64,000 nucleotides of DNA from Toxorhynchites rutilus septentrionalis (lineage: Eukaryota > Arthropoda > Insecta > Diptera > Culicidae): the NCBI RefSeq assembly GCF_029784135.1, contig NC_073746.1:100518515-100582514 (forward strand). Reading direction: 5' to 3'. Position 1 is the first letter of the stretch. Every line of letters begins with the position of its first letter. Below, piece by piece: positions 37,115-46,789 of this stretch. Position numbers and translations under genes: made by a program. Below the pieces are notes generated by a model. That model was given only the letters and a program-made list of their open reading frames with translations. It had not been told where the DNA came from and ran no database searches.

Positions 37115-38608
37115 ACTGACGTTTTGCCTTCTACTATACAACTGCACAATAGACGCAAACGAAAAACAAATTTCAATAAGAAGCTTAAATCAATAACCGC
37201 TATTTGTATATGACCAAGGAATAGGAAGAATTCGCATTATATACATCACTTCAACATCACATCTCTGCGAGTTAATATTGACATATTGCAATCACAATAT
37301 AATAAAGAAAAAACGAATCAGTTCAGCCATCTAATCCAGGATAAATTCCATAAAATTAATGATGGATTGAAAAAACTATCTCTCACTAGAAGACATAAAA
37401 GATGGGATACTTTAGGATCAATTTGGAAATTCATTGCAGGCAGTCCCGATGCAAATGATTTAAGAATGATTAATTCAACTATCAATAATATAATCGATGA
37501 AAATAATAAGCAGGTCAAAATAAATAGAAAAATTACCTCACAAATGAAAGAATACATATGTAAAACAAGTGAAGCAATATCCCTCTTTAATTCAAAGGCT
37601 TTGGAAATTCATTCCATTAATATTTACCTAAACTTAAAATATCTTTCTGAAAAACTAGAAAATATATTAGACAGTATGACATTAGCAAAGTTAGGACTTA
37701 TCAGTGAAAAAATTCTAAGCACTGATGAATTAGACGTAATAATACAGGATCTAAGAAGCCAGAATTTGACAATTCACACTAATCTCGAGGCGCTGAACTA
37801 CATCGAAACATCCGTGGCCACCAACGATAAAGAGATGGTACTTCTTATCAAAACCCCCGTTTTGGACAACCGGATCTTCAGGAACATCCATGTTTACCCA
37901 ACCATACAGGATAACAAGCAAATATACCTTACAAACAGGCTATTTCTAGCACACTCCAGTGGGAATTACATTACGAAGAATCTGAATCAAACAATTTTCG
38001 ACAGAAATGAAATCAAAAGAGATGTATCTGAATGTGTACCAAAACTACTAAACGGTGATCAAGCCAAATGCAATTTTACATCCTACATTCCTAAACAAGA
38101 GGTTCTACACCTGGATAATCTACATATTTTGATGAACTCAATAGATAACATCCATGTGGAAACCACGTGTGGAATAACTAACAAAACCCTGAACGGATCA
38201 TTCTTGATCACGTTCCACAATTGCACTGCCATACTCAATAATGTAACCTACAACGCAAACAGGATAAACCTAGGTGGAAACCCGACTTATCTACCATTAG
38301 ACAGTATCGTTGTCGAACAACAACACGAAATAGTCAACATCAGTTTGGAACATTTACATAATCTGCATTTAGAAACAAGACAAATATTGGACCATATACA
38401 GTTGGAGAATAAAGACTTACACTGGAAAACAACTTCAATTCTGGGTTCATTCCCTATTGTAGTTTTTGGTATCATTATTCTGTTCTTCCGTTTTCACAGA
38501 TCTGAAGTTAAAATCACAACCCAAACAAATCAACCCACAATTACTGAGAACAGCAGATACAGGGGGCCGACCATTGACGATGTGATGGATACGGAGCATC
38601 ATCACTAA
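37115..38608 (+). pseudogene. env: env-like region, broken near its 5' end
   Basis: An open frame from about 37214 to 38608 encodes the bulk of an Errantivirus/F-type envelope glycoprotein. Such proteins mediate membrane fusion at the surface of follicle cells or particles. About 36 codons into its 440-codon part there is a furin-like RHKR. A hydrophobic, Gly-containing fusion-peptide-like segment beginning WDTLGSIWKF follows directly. Several N-X-S/T sites follow. A single transmembrane segment (SFPIVVFGIIILFF) lies about 37 residues from the end. Upstream, a signal-peptide-like LTFCLLLYNC stretch lies just after the acceptor AG. It is separated from the main frame by an in-frame TAA at about 37193 and a frameshift near 37290. 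No ATG begins the main frame. It is non-functional as it stands. Confidence 0.85.
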
Positions 38609-38617
38609 GGAGGGAGG
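38607..38617 (+). other. Polypurine tract
   Basis: AAGGAGGGAGG lies immediately before the 3' LTR and overlaps the end of env. It would prime plus-strand DNA synthesis. Confidence 0.85.
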
Positions 38618-38899
38618 AGTTAACGATCGAGTATCGCAAGGAATTTACAGACCAGGCGGATATTATGCTGCTTGGCTGATAAACAAAACATCGGATCCGC
38701 TAGCGAAGGAATTGGAAGCGTGATCATAAAATAAACATCATCCGAGGCCCGCCCGCATGGAGCTGAGTTGTCATATTTAGGGTTTAGCTGATAAATGATC
38801 ATGTTAGCATTAAGAGAAGAATAAAGTTAGTCTTAGTTTGACCGTCAAATGGAATACATCATTTTTTAAAAAGTAATCCCGTACCCGTTTATTTTAAGT
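38618..38899 (+). repeat. 3' LTR (282 bp)
   Basis: Same length and ends as the 5' LTR. The differences lie mostly in the first 75 bp, with one further change near the end. It is followed by CGCG at 38900-38903. Confidence 0.95.
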
Positions 38900-39383
38900 C
38901 GCGTATCAGGATAAGTATCGTTCTATTGTAGATCGATGAGTTTGTTCTGAAATTGATCCGAAACTTTCATCGCCGTCAGTCGGAAGGCCTTTCAAACCAT
39001 GTCCAAATCTTGTTCTCTGATATAAGGAAAATATGTTTCAAGATCAATTTGTTGTAAAAAGTCTTAACAAATGCTGCACAACTTCCTTTTTTATGGTCTT
39101 CTGTATTGTTTTTTCGTCTGTTCCATCATCATTCACTGGTGAAAGTCTTTCAAACATTGCGAAGTTGTTCAATTGAACATTACATTTCAAATTTGAAAAT
39201 GTTTGCCGAGGATGGCAAATTTTAGCGTATCCAATTAAGTTTTTGTGGCAAGTTTTGCTAATCATTGTGATCTTGAAAGTGAAGTAAATGTGCAATATTC
39301 CTTTATACAATTCCCCCCTTTTTATGACCAAACTCCCCACTTGAGGGGGAATTCCCCACCGGTTGAAAATCACTGATATAGAT

Positions 39384-40170
39384 AGAAGATATAGGATTGT
39401 GTTATTCCGTCTGAAAATCCTTTTCCACTTTCGAATAAAGGTCAATTTCCTTAGCACCAATACCGAATGGACCAACAACGCTTAGCTAATTGTAGAACAT
39501 ATGGGAATTCAATTTTCCGAATTTTCCGATTTTTCTCTCCGCTATATTGATTTACGGGAAGAGATGAATACAACGAAATATAGATGACTCAAATTGAACT
39601 ATCCTTTCTTCGGGTTTTCCGCTTACCAACAGATTTTGCCTTACATTTTTATTTATATAGATATAAGATATAAAAATGCGTTATTTCGCCTGAAAATCCA
39701 TTTCCACTTACGAACAAAGATCAATTTCGATAGCGCAAATATCGAATGGACTAACAACGCTCATTATGATGTAATTTTCAAACATGTGGGAATTCAATTT
39801 TCCAAATTTTCCGACCTTCCTTCAGGATTTTCCGAAAATTTTCCGATTTTTCTCTCCACTATACCTACGGGAAGAGACGAATACAATAAAATACAGGAGG
39901 CTAAAATCGGACTATCCCTTTTTCGGGTTTTCCGCTTACCAACAGATTTTGCCTTACTTTTTTATTTATATAGAGTAGCTTTACCCTGCCAGGCTTTGCT
40001 GTGGCACATTGTGGTTGTATGGTTGGGTTGAATTTTTCATTTTTTTATGTTGTAACAACAGTCCTAGATGTGTTTGGTTGTTTTGTTTATTGTATCATAG
40101 TTTGAGCACAATCAGTTCCGTACTTTTCGAGTTTTTGACACGTACACAAACGAACAGAACATTCTAAATC
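39384..40170 (+). repeat. TAGCTGACCC-family repeat, copy C, right part
   Basis: Beginning right after the hAT duplication, the sequence resumes collinearity with copies A and B (a GATATAGGA block and the AATCCTTTTCCACTTTCGAA-like segment). The segment ending TATGGGAATTCAATTTTCCG is present twice (about 39500 and 39790), so part of it is duplicated. It ends with TCCGTACTTTTCGAGTTTTT and CACAAACGAACAGAACATTC, a 3' end also found at 44700-44750. Confidence 0.65.
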
Positions 40171-40265
40171 ATTTCGAAACACAATTTCAGTTCACGATTT
40201 TGTCAAACATGTGAAAAAAGACGGGTGGGTAATGTCGGGCACATAACCGGAGTGACGTAGGACTA

Positions 40266-41567
40266 AGGACCGTATCGTTAATTATGGGTACGCTCAAAAC
40301 ACAGCTTTATTTCAAATATTGCATTTATTTTTCAGTTCTGATATCAAAATATTGTATCTTATGAATGAAAGAAAGGAGTAACAGTAAAAAATAATCAAGA
40401 TTCTGATTTTCGCGCCAATGATCGCACCTGCTTCTTGATGTCCCTCATTAGGTTCTGGACAACCGTCTCATCGACTTGTTTGCTCACATTTATCCAATCC
40501 TTTTTGAACTGCTCAAGGTCATCGGCTGCCTTGTCCTTCTTCCGCAGTCGTCCCTTCATCAAAGCCCAAAATTTTTCAATAGGTCTTATTTGCGGACAAT
40601 TTGGAGGATTCATCTCCTTTTCCACAAAATCGACATTATTCTCGCGATACCAATCCAAGGTCAAACGTGCATAGTGGCATGATGCCAAATCAGGCCAAAA
40701 TAGTGTCGGACCAGTGTGCTTTCGGATGAGCGGTAACACACGCTTTTGGAGACATTCTTTCCGGTAAATTTCACCATTCATATTCCCGAGAGTGAAGAAA
40801 GGAGATGATTTCATGCCACATTGACAAACAGCTTGCCAAACCAGCACTTTCTTACCGAATTTTTCGCAAAAAATTGACTTCTCCGCGTTCGGGACATCTG
40901 TTCCTTGCTTTACAGTGTAAAACTGTGCCCCAGGAAGAGTTTTGTAGTCCAGTTTGACGTAGGTTTCATCATCCATGACGATGCACAGTTCGCGTTTGCT
41001 TAAAATCCCATCGTAAAGCTTACGGGCACGGGTTTTCACGGAACTTGCCTGAATTTGGCTGCGTTTGGGACATTTTTGCTTTCTATATGCCTTCAGTGAG
41101 TTACGTTCTTTGGCACGTTGAACCATACCGATTGATGTTCCACACTTTTTTGCGCAATCCCGTATCGATAATTCCTTTTTTCTTTCAAATTGCCTGCAAA
41201 TCTTTTTATCCAAGTTTGGCTTGGATGGCCCAGGTTTTCTGCCGCGACCGGGTAGATCCTTCAATGTATTATACATACCAAATCGCTTGATAGCGTTTTG
41301 GACCGCATGGACGCTTACTCCTTCCGCCTTCGCCAATTTTCTCATTGATATTCCTGTTTCGGAGCAGTATCTGGTCACAATGGATTTTCGTTTTTCTTCT
41401 GTTAGCCCTCTCATGATTGCACTTTTAGGAAAAAACGATCTTTTAACAATGCTAACTGAACGCTAACTGTGTCAACAACAGGAGAAAAATAAACAGCTGT
41501 CAAAACAAGCTATAGTCTTTTTCAGACGGAGACTCTAAGGCGTACCCATAAATAACGATACGGTCCT
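40266..41567 (-). mobile_element. ITmD37E transposon, apparently intact (1302 bp)
   Basis: The 28-bp terminal inverted repeats begin AGGACCGTATCGTTA and differ at one position. TA flanks both ends (40264-40265 and 41568-41569). The interior is filled by one uninterrupted transposase gene on the minus strand. Length, TSD and a D,D37E triad identify the ITmD37E lineage of the IS630-Tc1-mariner superfamily, known from mosquitoes. Confidence 0.95.
40395..41414 (-). CDS. ITmD37E transposase, full-length
   Basis: This 339-residue protein would bind the element's terminal repeats, excise it and reinsert it at TA. The first ~110 residues hold two helix-turn-helix segments (RKLAKAEGVSVHAVQNAIKRF and SIRDCAKKCGTSIGMVQRAKE), joined by a basic GRGRKPGPSKP linker resembling the GRPR motif of Tc1-type enzymes. 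The catalytic aspartates are at residue 148 or 149 (VMDDETY) and at residue 242 (WPDLASCHY). The glutamate is at residue 280 (QIRPIEKFW), leaving 37 residues between the last two. The start is the first ATG, which follows the terminal repeat region closely. There is no stop, shift or missing catalytic residue. Length equals that expected for the family. Confidence 0.93.
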   Translation of the reverse strand: MRGLTEEKRKSIVTRYCSETGISMRKLAKAEGVSVHAVQNAIKRFGMYNTLKDLPGRGRKPGPSKPNLDKKICRQFERKKELSIRDCAKKCGTSIGMVQRAKERNSLKAYRKQKCPKRSQIQASSVKTRARKLYDGILSKRELCIVMDDETYVKLDYKTLPGAQFYTVKQGTDVPNAEKSIFCEKFGKKVLVWQAVCQCGMKSSPFFTLGNMNGEIYRKECLQKRVLPLIRKHTGPTLFWPDLASCHYARLTLDWYRENNVDFVEKEMNPPNCPQIRPIEKFWALMKGRLRKKDKAADDLEQFKKDWINVSKQVDETVVQNLMRDIKKQVRSLARKSES

Positions 41568-42237
41568 TATACAAAGGGGACAGCTTTTGTTAAATATTTA
41601 TTTTAAATATATTGTTTTATTTTCTTCTCCTACGTGAATACCTACCTATCTACCTGAAAACTGGATTAGTTTACTGTTTACTCTTTATGAATATGTTGAT
41701 GGTTCTGAAAAAAAACCTTTGGTGTTGTGTTTTTGTTATCACTCGATATCCCCATCTTGTTCGGCTAAACCTTTCTGTTTAGCGATTGCATTTGCCACTC
41801 GCCACAGCTTTCACAGTTGGAAAATATCTTCCCATCCAGCTTGTGACATATTGTTTAACCTGTAATTGAACATTTGCGATGACAGTGGTACAGTGTCGAC
41901 TTTCAATGTGGGGTCATAATTTGGACCCCGCACTCTATGTTTACAAGAATGTCCAAATAAATATGTCGCATTACAGGTCAGTCCAATTAGCTAAGTGTCG
42001 AACTAATTGTAAATTACTGTACTTTCAATTTGGAAACAATTTAAGAATTGGTGAAAATTGAATAATCAGGAAACTCCCCAACCATCAATAAGCTCAGAAC
42101 AACTGCCAAATTCACATACTCATCATATCCTGGCAAACAAATTATGAAAATATCAATTTGTGTTTTATTATTATTTTGGATATTGTTTTAGAAAGCATTG
42201 AACTGTATTTCCTAAACTCTTTTTTGGACGGTTTAAT
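41568..42237. other. No gene recognised; partial similarity to the H2A pseudogene 3' region
   Basis: AT-rich DNA. Around 41775-41815 the sequence TAGCGATTGCATTTGCCACT resembles TGCGATTGCGTTTGCCACTC at 42410-42430, suggesting a duplicated fragment of the region downstream of the H2A pseudogene. Nothing else was recognised. Confidence 0.4.
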
Positions 42238-42253
42238 GGCCCTGAAAAGCGCC
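42238..42253 (-). other. Histone mRNA 3' stem-loop, H2A pseudogene
   Basis: On the minus strand GGCGCTTTTCAGGGCC fits the histone hairpin with one stem mismatch. It is in the expected place downstream of the H2A remnant. Confidence 0.75.
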
Positions 42254-42589
42254 TTGTTTTATGGAATGGTTTCAATTTAGAAAACTTAATACTCGTGGTT
42301 TTGAAAAAAAAAACATTTCGAATGCCCTCGATGCCGCCATGTTCTGGATTTGCCACCAAAGCAGTTTGTATAAAGAACAAACTTTTTTCTTCTGCTACCA
42401 GCTGTCGTTTTGCGATTGCGTTTGCCACTCGCCACTCGCTGCAACTGCCTGTTGTCTTGATGTCCACCGAACCGAATGTGTAGTGTTCCGAATGCGGGTT
42501 TTCTTATCGTCGCGAGCAGCTTTACCAGCCAACTCGATCACTTCGGCGGCCGAAACTATATAACGCCGGCTGGGTGGACTGGTGCACTA

Positions 42590-43886
42590 AAGGGTGTGTC
42601 ACATCAAATTGCATCACGGAAAAAACGCTGTAGAAATTCGCCCAGTAGACCGATCCTTTTGAAAATTTTAGACAGTAAAATAAAAACTATTAAACAACTT
42701 TTGGCATTTTCTTTTTATTCATACTTCGAGCCCAAGCCCGTATGCTCGCACCTTCCTCTTTACCCCGTCCATAAGGTTCTGTACAACGTCAGGTTGTAGT
42801 TTTTTTTGAACAGAAATCCATTTTCTCTTGAAGTCCGCCTCCGATTTGACAACTTTTGGGTTCTTCCGGAGGGCCTGCTTCATAATCGCCCAATATTTCT
42901 CTATTGGGCGAAGCTCCGGCGCGTTGGGCGGGTTTATTTACTTTGGCACGAAGGTAACCCCGTTGGCTTCGTACCACTCCAACACGTCCTTTGAATAGTG
43001 GCACGAAGCGAGATCCGGCCAGAAGATGGTCGGGTCCTCGTGCTGCTTCAATAGTGGTAGTAAGCGCTTCTGTAGGCACTCCTTAAGGTAAACCTGCCCG
43101 TTTACCGTGCCGGTCATCACGAAGGGGGCGCTCCGCTTTCCGCAAGAGCAGATCGCTGGCCACACCATGTACTTTTTGGCAAACTTGGTTGTTTCTGCTT
43201 GCGAATCTCCTCCGGAACGCTGAATTTGTCCTCTGCGGAGAAGAACAACAGGCCCGGCAGCTGACGAAAGTTCGCTTTGACGTAGGTTTCGTCGTCCATT
43301 ACCAGGCAATGCGGCTTCGTCAGCATTTCGGTGTACAGCTTCCGGGCTCGCGTCTTCCCCACCATGTTTTGCCTTTCGTCGCGGTTAGGAGCCTTCTGAA
43401 CCTTGTATGTACGCAGGCCCTCCCGCTGCTTGGTCCGCTGGTCGAATGAACTTTACAAATTCAGCTTATTGGCGACATCCCGGACCGAACTTCTCGGATC
43501 ACGTCTAAATTGCTTAACTACGCGCTTGTGATCTTTTTCACTGACGGAGCATCCATTTTTGCCGTTCTTCACCTTCCGGTCGATGGTTAGATTCTCGAAG
43601 TATCGTTTTAGTACTCTGCTGACCGTGGATTGGACGATTCCCAGCATCTTACCGATGCCCCGATGTGACAACTCCGGATTCTCGAAATGAGTGCACAGGA
43701 TTAATTCACGACGCTCTTTTTCGTTCGACGACATTTTTCCAAATTTACGAAAAATTTACAGTGAAGCATGGCCAACGTGATCTATACACTCTTATCTGAT
43801 TATAAGCGAAAGCTGAAGATATAATTCCTAAAAATTAAATTTCTACAGCGTTTTTTCCGTGATGCAATTTGATGTGACACACCCTT
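42590..43886 (-). mobile_element. ITmD37E transposon, second lineage (1297 bp), inserted in an H2A pseudogene
   Basis: The long terminal inverted repeats begin AAGGGTGTGTCACATCAAAT and run for nearly 50 bp with hardly any mismatch. TA flanks both ends (42588-42589 and 43887-43888). The element encodes a broken D,D37E transposase on the minus strand. Its terminal repeats differ from those of 40266-41567 and 58120-59386. Confidence 0.95.
42719..43734 (-). pseudogene. ITmD37E transposase pseudogene, second lineage
   Basis: The ATG at 43734 opens MSSNEKERRELILCTHFENP and a helix-turn-helix ending SRVLKRYFENL. An in-frame TAA follows NKLNL near 43455. The frame continues with KTRARKLYTEML and the first catalytic segment VMDDETYVKANF. 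A frameshift near 43200 precedes KKYMVWPAICSCGKRS. The second aspartate lies in FWPDLASCHYSKDVL, and an in-frame TAA follows FVPK. The glutamate segment ELRPIEKYWAIMKQ and C-terminus end at 42719. The spacing from D to E is 37. Two nonsense codons and one shift in an otherwise complete ~338-codon gene point to recent inactivation. Confidence 0.93.
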
Positions 43887-44339
43887 TAGTACTAACGCGC
43901 TCGGCCTAGCTACCCTTGCGGGGAACTCCTGATCAACACGGTTCGAGCGGGATTTTGCCTTTCCTTCACTTTTCCTCCTTTACCATGTCCAGACATGGCT
44001 GCTTGGGTTGGTTTGTTGATGTGTTGTGATGCGAACCGATGTGGTGTACGGTTTGAATGAGAATGATCGTTACGGCAGCGGGCGGGGATTTTTAAGCTGA
44101 CTGGCTGGCTCGAGAATTACGCATGTGTGAGACTGCGACCAATGTTTAGTTCATTTTTTTTTCTTTTTCTTTTCCAATCGTGTTTCATTCTATTTCGCTG
44201 CTGCTCTGGTTGCCCGTTTTGGTCGGTACGATTTGAGGAGCACAAAATGGACCAATCAAAAATGGGCACATAGTGCATTTTGACAATGCTTGATATTTCA
44301 CAATTATTCAATTATTTATCTCAAGAAAAATGAAATGTT

Positions 44340-44510
44340 ATTCGTTATGATAGATGCGTAGATATATTCAATTGATGCAAAAACCTTTGCGATCTATTGA
44401 GAAATGCTCGAGTTATAAGCGTTCCAAATCTTGCATTTTTTGCTACTTGTTCAGTGCCTAGATTTCCATTTCACCCCCTATATCTTCCGGTTAGACGTAG
44501 TCCTACGTCA
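44340..44510 (-). repeat. End fragment of a TGACGTAGGACTA element
   Basis: The minus strand begins TGACGTAGGACTACGTCTAA and is collinear with 4806-4975 for ~130 bp. The remainder of the element is absent. Confidence 0.7.
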
Positions 44511-44639
44511 AAAAAGATGTTTCCATCACATAGAACACATAGTCATTACTGAATAGTCGATTTTCATTAGAAGCCCAATTTCAGAAACGCACTCTAGTCA
44601 TATATAAAATCATTTTTCTTTCATTTTTCCAATTTTTTA

Positions 44640-44762
44640 TGCCGTAACAACCCTCCTTGAAGTGGATTGTATATTGTGTCCAACTTTGAGCTCAATCGGT
44701 TCCGTACTTTTCGAGTTTTTGACGCGTACACAAACGAACAGAACATTTTTATATATATAGAG
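44640..44762 (+). repeat. 3' end of a TAGCTGACCC-related element
   Basis: TCCGTACTTTTCGAGTTTTT, then CACAAACGAACAGAACATTT and TATATATAGAGA, match the end of copy C near 40115-40165. Only the last ~120 bp is present. Confidence 0.6.
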
Positions 44763-44888
44763 ATTTGTAGATGGCGTTTTTTAGTTGTATAAAATTTGGA
44801 TTTTCATCAGCAAACATTATTACTGAAAGCTCATGGCGGCTATATACGCTAATCAGATTGTAATGCATGCATAATATTGGCAACTTTT

Positions 44889-46142
44889 GGCTGTCAAAAA
44901 AGTCCTGCGGTATTTCCGCGAGGTGTCGTTGTAAGCGCGTAGTTCTAGTTGTATTCATTGTATCGAGTCATACTATAGGCGCGCTATAATATAGCCCTTG
45001 ACAGTGTTTTGTTTGGTTAAGTCGTTCGTGAGTTATAGTGTCGCAAATATGGAGCAAAATAAAGAGAAAATCCGACATATTTTACAGTACTACTATGACA
45101 AAGGCAAAAATGCATCTCAAGCTGCCAATAAAATTTGTGCAATTAATGGACCCGATACAGTTTCCATTTCCACCACACAACGATGGTTTCAACGTTTTCG
45201 TTCTGGTGTAGAGGTCGTCGAAGATGCGCCACGCTCCGGAAGGCCTGTCGTCGAAAATTGCGACAAAATCGCTGAATTAGCCGAGAAAGACCGGCATAGT
45301 AGCAGCCGTAGCATCGGCCAAGAACTGGGGATAAGTCATCAAACCGTTATTAAGCATTTGAAGAAGCTTGGATTCACAAAGAAGCTCGATGTATGGGTGC
45401 CACACACGTTGATGCAAAAAAACATCTATGACCGTATCGACGCATGTGAATCGCTGCTGAATCGCAACAAAATCGACCCGTTTCTGAAGCGGATGGTGAC
45501 TGGCGATGAGAAGTGGGTCACTTACGACAACGTGAAGCGCAAACGGTCGTAGTCGAAGCCCGCTGAAGCGGCTCAGACGGTGGCCAAGCCCTCATTAACG
45601 GCCAGGAAGGTTCTGCTGTGTGTTTGGTGGGATTGTCAAGGAATAATCTATTATGAGCTGCTTCCCTATGGCCAAACGCTCAATTTGGACCTGTACTGCC
45701 AACAACTACTTGAAGGAAGTACTCATGAAGAAGAGGCCATCTTTGATAAACAGAGGCCGCATTGTCTTCCATCAGGACAACGCCAGGCCACAAACTTCTT
45801 TGGTGACGCGCCAGAAGCTCCGGGAGCTCGGATGGGAGGTTCTTTTGCATCCGCCGTATAGTCCGGACCTTGCACCAAGTGACTACCACCTGTTTTTGTC
45901 CATGGCGAACGAGCTAGGTAGTCAGAAGTTAGCCACAAAAGAGGCCTGTGAAAATTGGCTATCCGAGTTTTTTGCCAATAAGGAAGCGAGCTTCTATAAC
46001 AGGGGTATTATGAAGTTGGCATCTCGTTGGGAACAAGTCATCGAACAAAACGGTACATATTTGACTTAAAACAGATGATTGTAACTAATTTTATGAACAA
46101 ATGAAAATTCAAAAAAAATACCGCAGGACTTTTTTGACAGCC
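44889..46142 (+). mobile_element. mariner element copy 2 (1254 bp)
   Basis: The ends are GGCTGTCAAAAAAGTCCTGC and its reverse complement, about 28 bp long. A TA follows the right end, but the left flank reads TT, so one side of the TSD has mutated. The sequence is closely similar to copies 1 and 3. Confidence 0.93.
45049..46069 (+). pseudogene. mariner transposase pseudogene, copy 2
   Basis: The ATG at 45049 opens MEQNKEKIRHILQYYYDKG. The frame is intact through the helix-turn-helix domain and the first aspartate in MVTGDEKWVTY. A TGG codon has become TAG at 45550-45552, just before the SKPAEAAQ segment. A small deletion near 45708 (in the LDRLKVV region) then shifts the frame. The remaining segments HQDNARPQT and YSPDLAPSDYHLF are in the third frame and run to the terminal TAA. 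All three catalytic aspartates are still encoded, and the expected length is 341 residues. It is inactive because of one nonsense codon and one frameshift. Confidence 0.92.
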
Positions 46143-46239
46143 TAATAATACAACTCGGTTGGCTCGATTCATCCATCATAAGTTGCTACATAAACCTTCC
46201 TTATAACCCAATATAATTAAGAAAAAAACCAGTTGAAAC

Positions 46240-46496
46240 AGTTTTTTGTCAAAAATTCATAACTTTCAAACTACTGGCCTGATTCTGATGATCAATATAC
46301 CTATTTGAAGTGAAATCTTTGAAAAAATACACACTTGCGTAAATATTGGATTTTAGTCGCATAAATGTATTCCAGTCGCATAGGAATATTGAACAAAAAC
46401 TGAAAACAAGTATATTTTGAAAATTCATTACTAAAAAACTAAAACAAACACCTCTCTTATATACGTATATGTTATGTGAGAAAACCTTGAACCTTA
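46240..46496 (-). repeat. ~310-bp repeat family member
   Basis: The stretch contains the TTCATAACTTTCAAACTACT-type motif and a TGATCAATATAC block common to the units at 46790-47138, 49039-49210 and 52970-53547. It is diverged and is followed directly by a SINE. Confidence 0.5.
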
Positions 46497-46770
46497 GATG
46501 CTTCTGTGGCCGAGTGGTTAGCGTCACACATTATCATGCCGGGGGTTCGGGTTTGATTCCCGTTCTGGCCGGGAGATTTTTCGTCAAGAAAAATTTCTTA
46601 TGACTCGCACTGAGGTCACGGGTACTCTAGAACTTGCCACTTCAGGATACGTTCAAGGCGTGTTATTTGGCATAGCAATCTCAACTAAGCACTACCAATG
46701 AAAATGCCGCAAGTAATATCTACGTTGAGAAGGCAAAAGTTCCACTTGGAACGTTAGTGTACCATCCAAA
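46497..46770 (+). mobile_element. tRNA-derived SINE, copy 1
   Basis: The head holds RNA polymerase III promoter boxes: box A TGGCCGAGTGGTTAGCG and box B GGTTCGGGTTTGATTCC, at tRNA-like spacing. The head does not fold into a full tRNA with paired acceptor stem, so it is not a tRNA gene. The body contains CAAGGCGTGTTATTTG and AATCTCAACTAAGC, also found in the copy at 55890-56121. TSDs were not clear. Confidence 0.85.
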
Positions 46771-46789
46771 AAGATGTGAAAAAACCTCA

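Larger units (their letters stand above)
32006..38899 (+). mobile_element. Errantivirus-like (Ty3/gypsy) LTR retrotransposon with env, 6.9 kb, defective
   Basis: Two 282-bp LTRs flank gag, pol and env-like regions. The 4-bp CGCG is duplicated at 32002-32005 and 38900-38903. The LTRs begin AGTTAACGATCG and end TTTTAAGT. This is the gypsy-group AGT...ACT-like terminus rather than TG...CA. The LTRs differ at about six positions, so insertion is relatively recent. All three coding regions carry frameshifts or nonsense codons, so this copy cannot be autonomous. It sits inside a hAT element. Confidence 0.95.
31717..39375. mobile_element. Non-autonomous hAT element, split by an LTR retrotransposon
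   Basis: The left end CAGTGGTTTTCAACC and the right end GGTTGAAAATCACTG are terminal inverted repeats of the hAT Charlie/Buster type. The flanks ATACAGAT (31709-31716) and ATATAGAT (39376-39383) are an 8-bp TSD with one mismatch. Without the inserted retrotransposon (32006-38899 plus its duplication) the element is about 761 bp. No convincing hAT transposase is present. A minus-strand open frame at 39044-39478 spans its right part and could be a remnant. Confidence 0.85.
42238..43996 (-). pseudogene. Histone H2A pseudogene split by an ITmD37E insertion
   Basis: On the minus strand the ATG at 43996 opens MSGHGKGGKVK. After a one-base shift it reads GKAKSRSNR and an FPA-like piece, the start of histone H2A. 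The element at 42590-43886 interrupts it. On the other side the frame resumes with an APV codon run. It then shifts to AAEVIELAGKAARDDKKTRI, matching the H2A alpha-C region, which binds within the nucleosome. The remaining C-terminal part is heavily diverged, with an HGGIEGIRNV stretch where H2A has QGGVLPNIQAV. A histone 3' stem-loop lies at 42238-42253. Frameshifts besides the insertion show it was already decaying. Confidence 0.8.

Noticed and set aside
39044..39478. hAT transposase on the minus strand
   Set aside because: The frame runs past the hAT end into the outer repeat and I see no BED finger, RW or dimerisation motif; at most a remnant.
46498..46572. tRNA gene
   Set aside because: A and B boxes are present but the acceptor stem does not pair and the sequence continues into a SINE body found again at 55890-56121.
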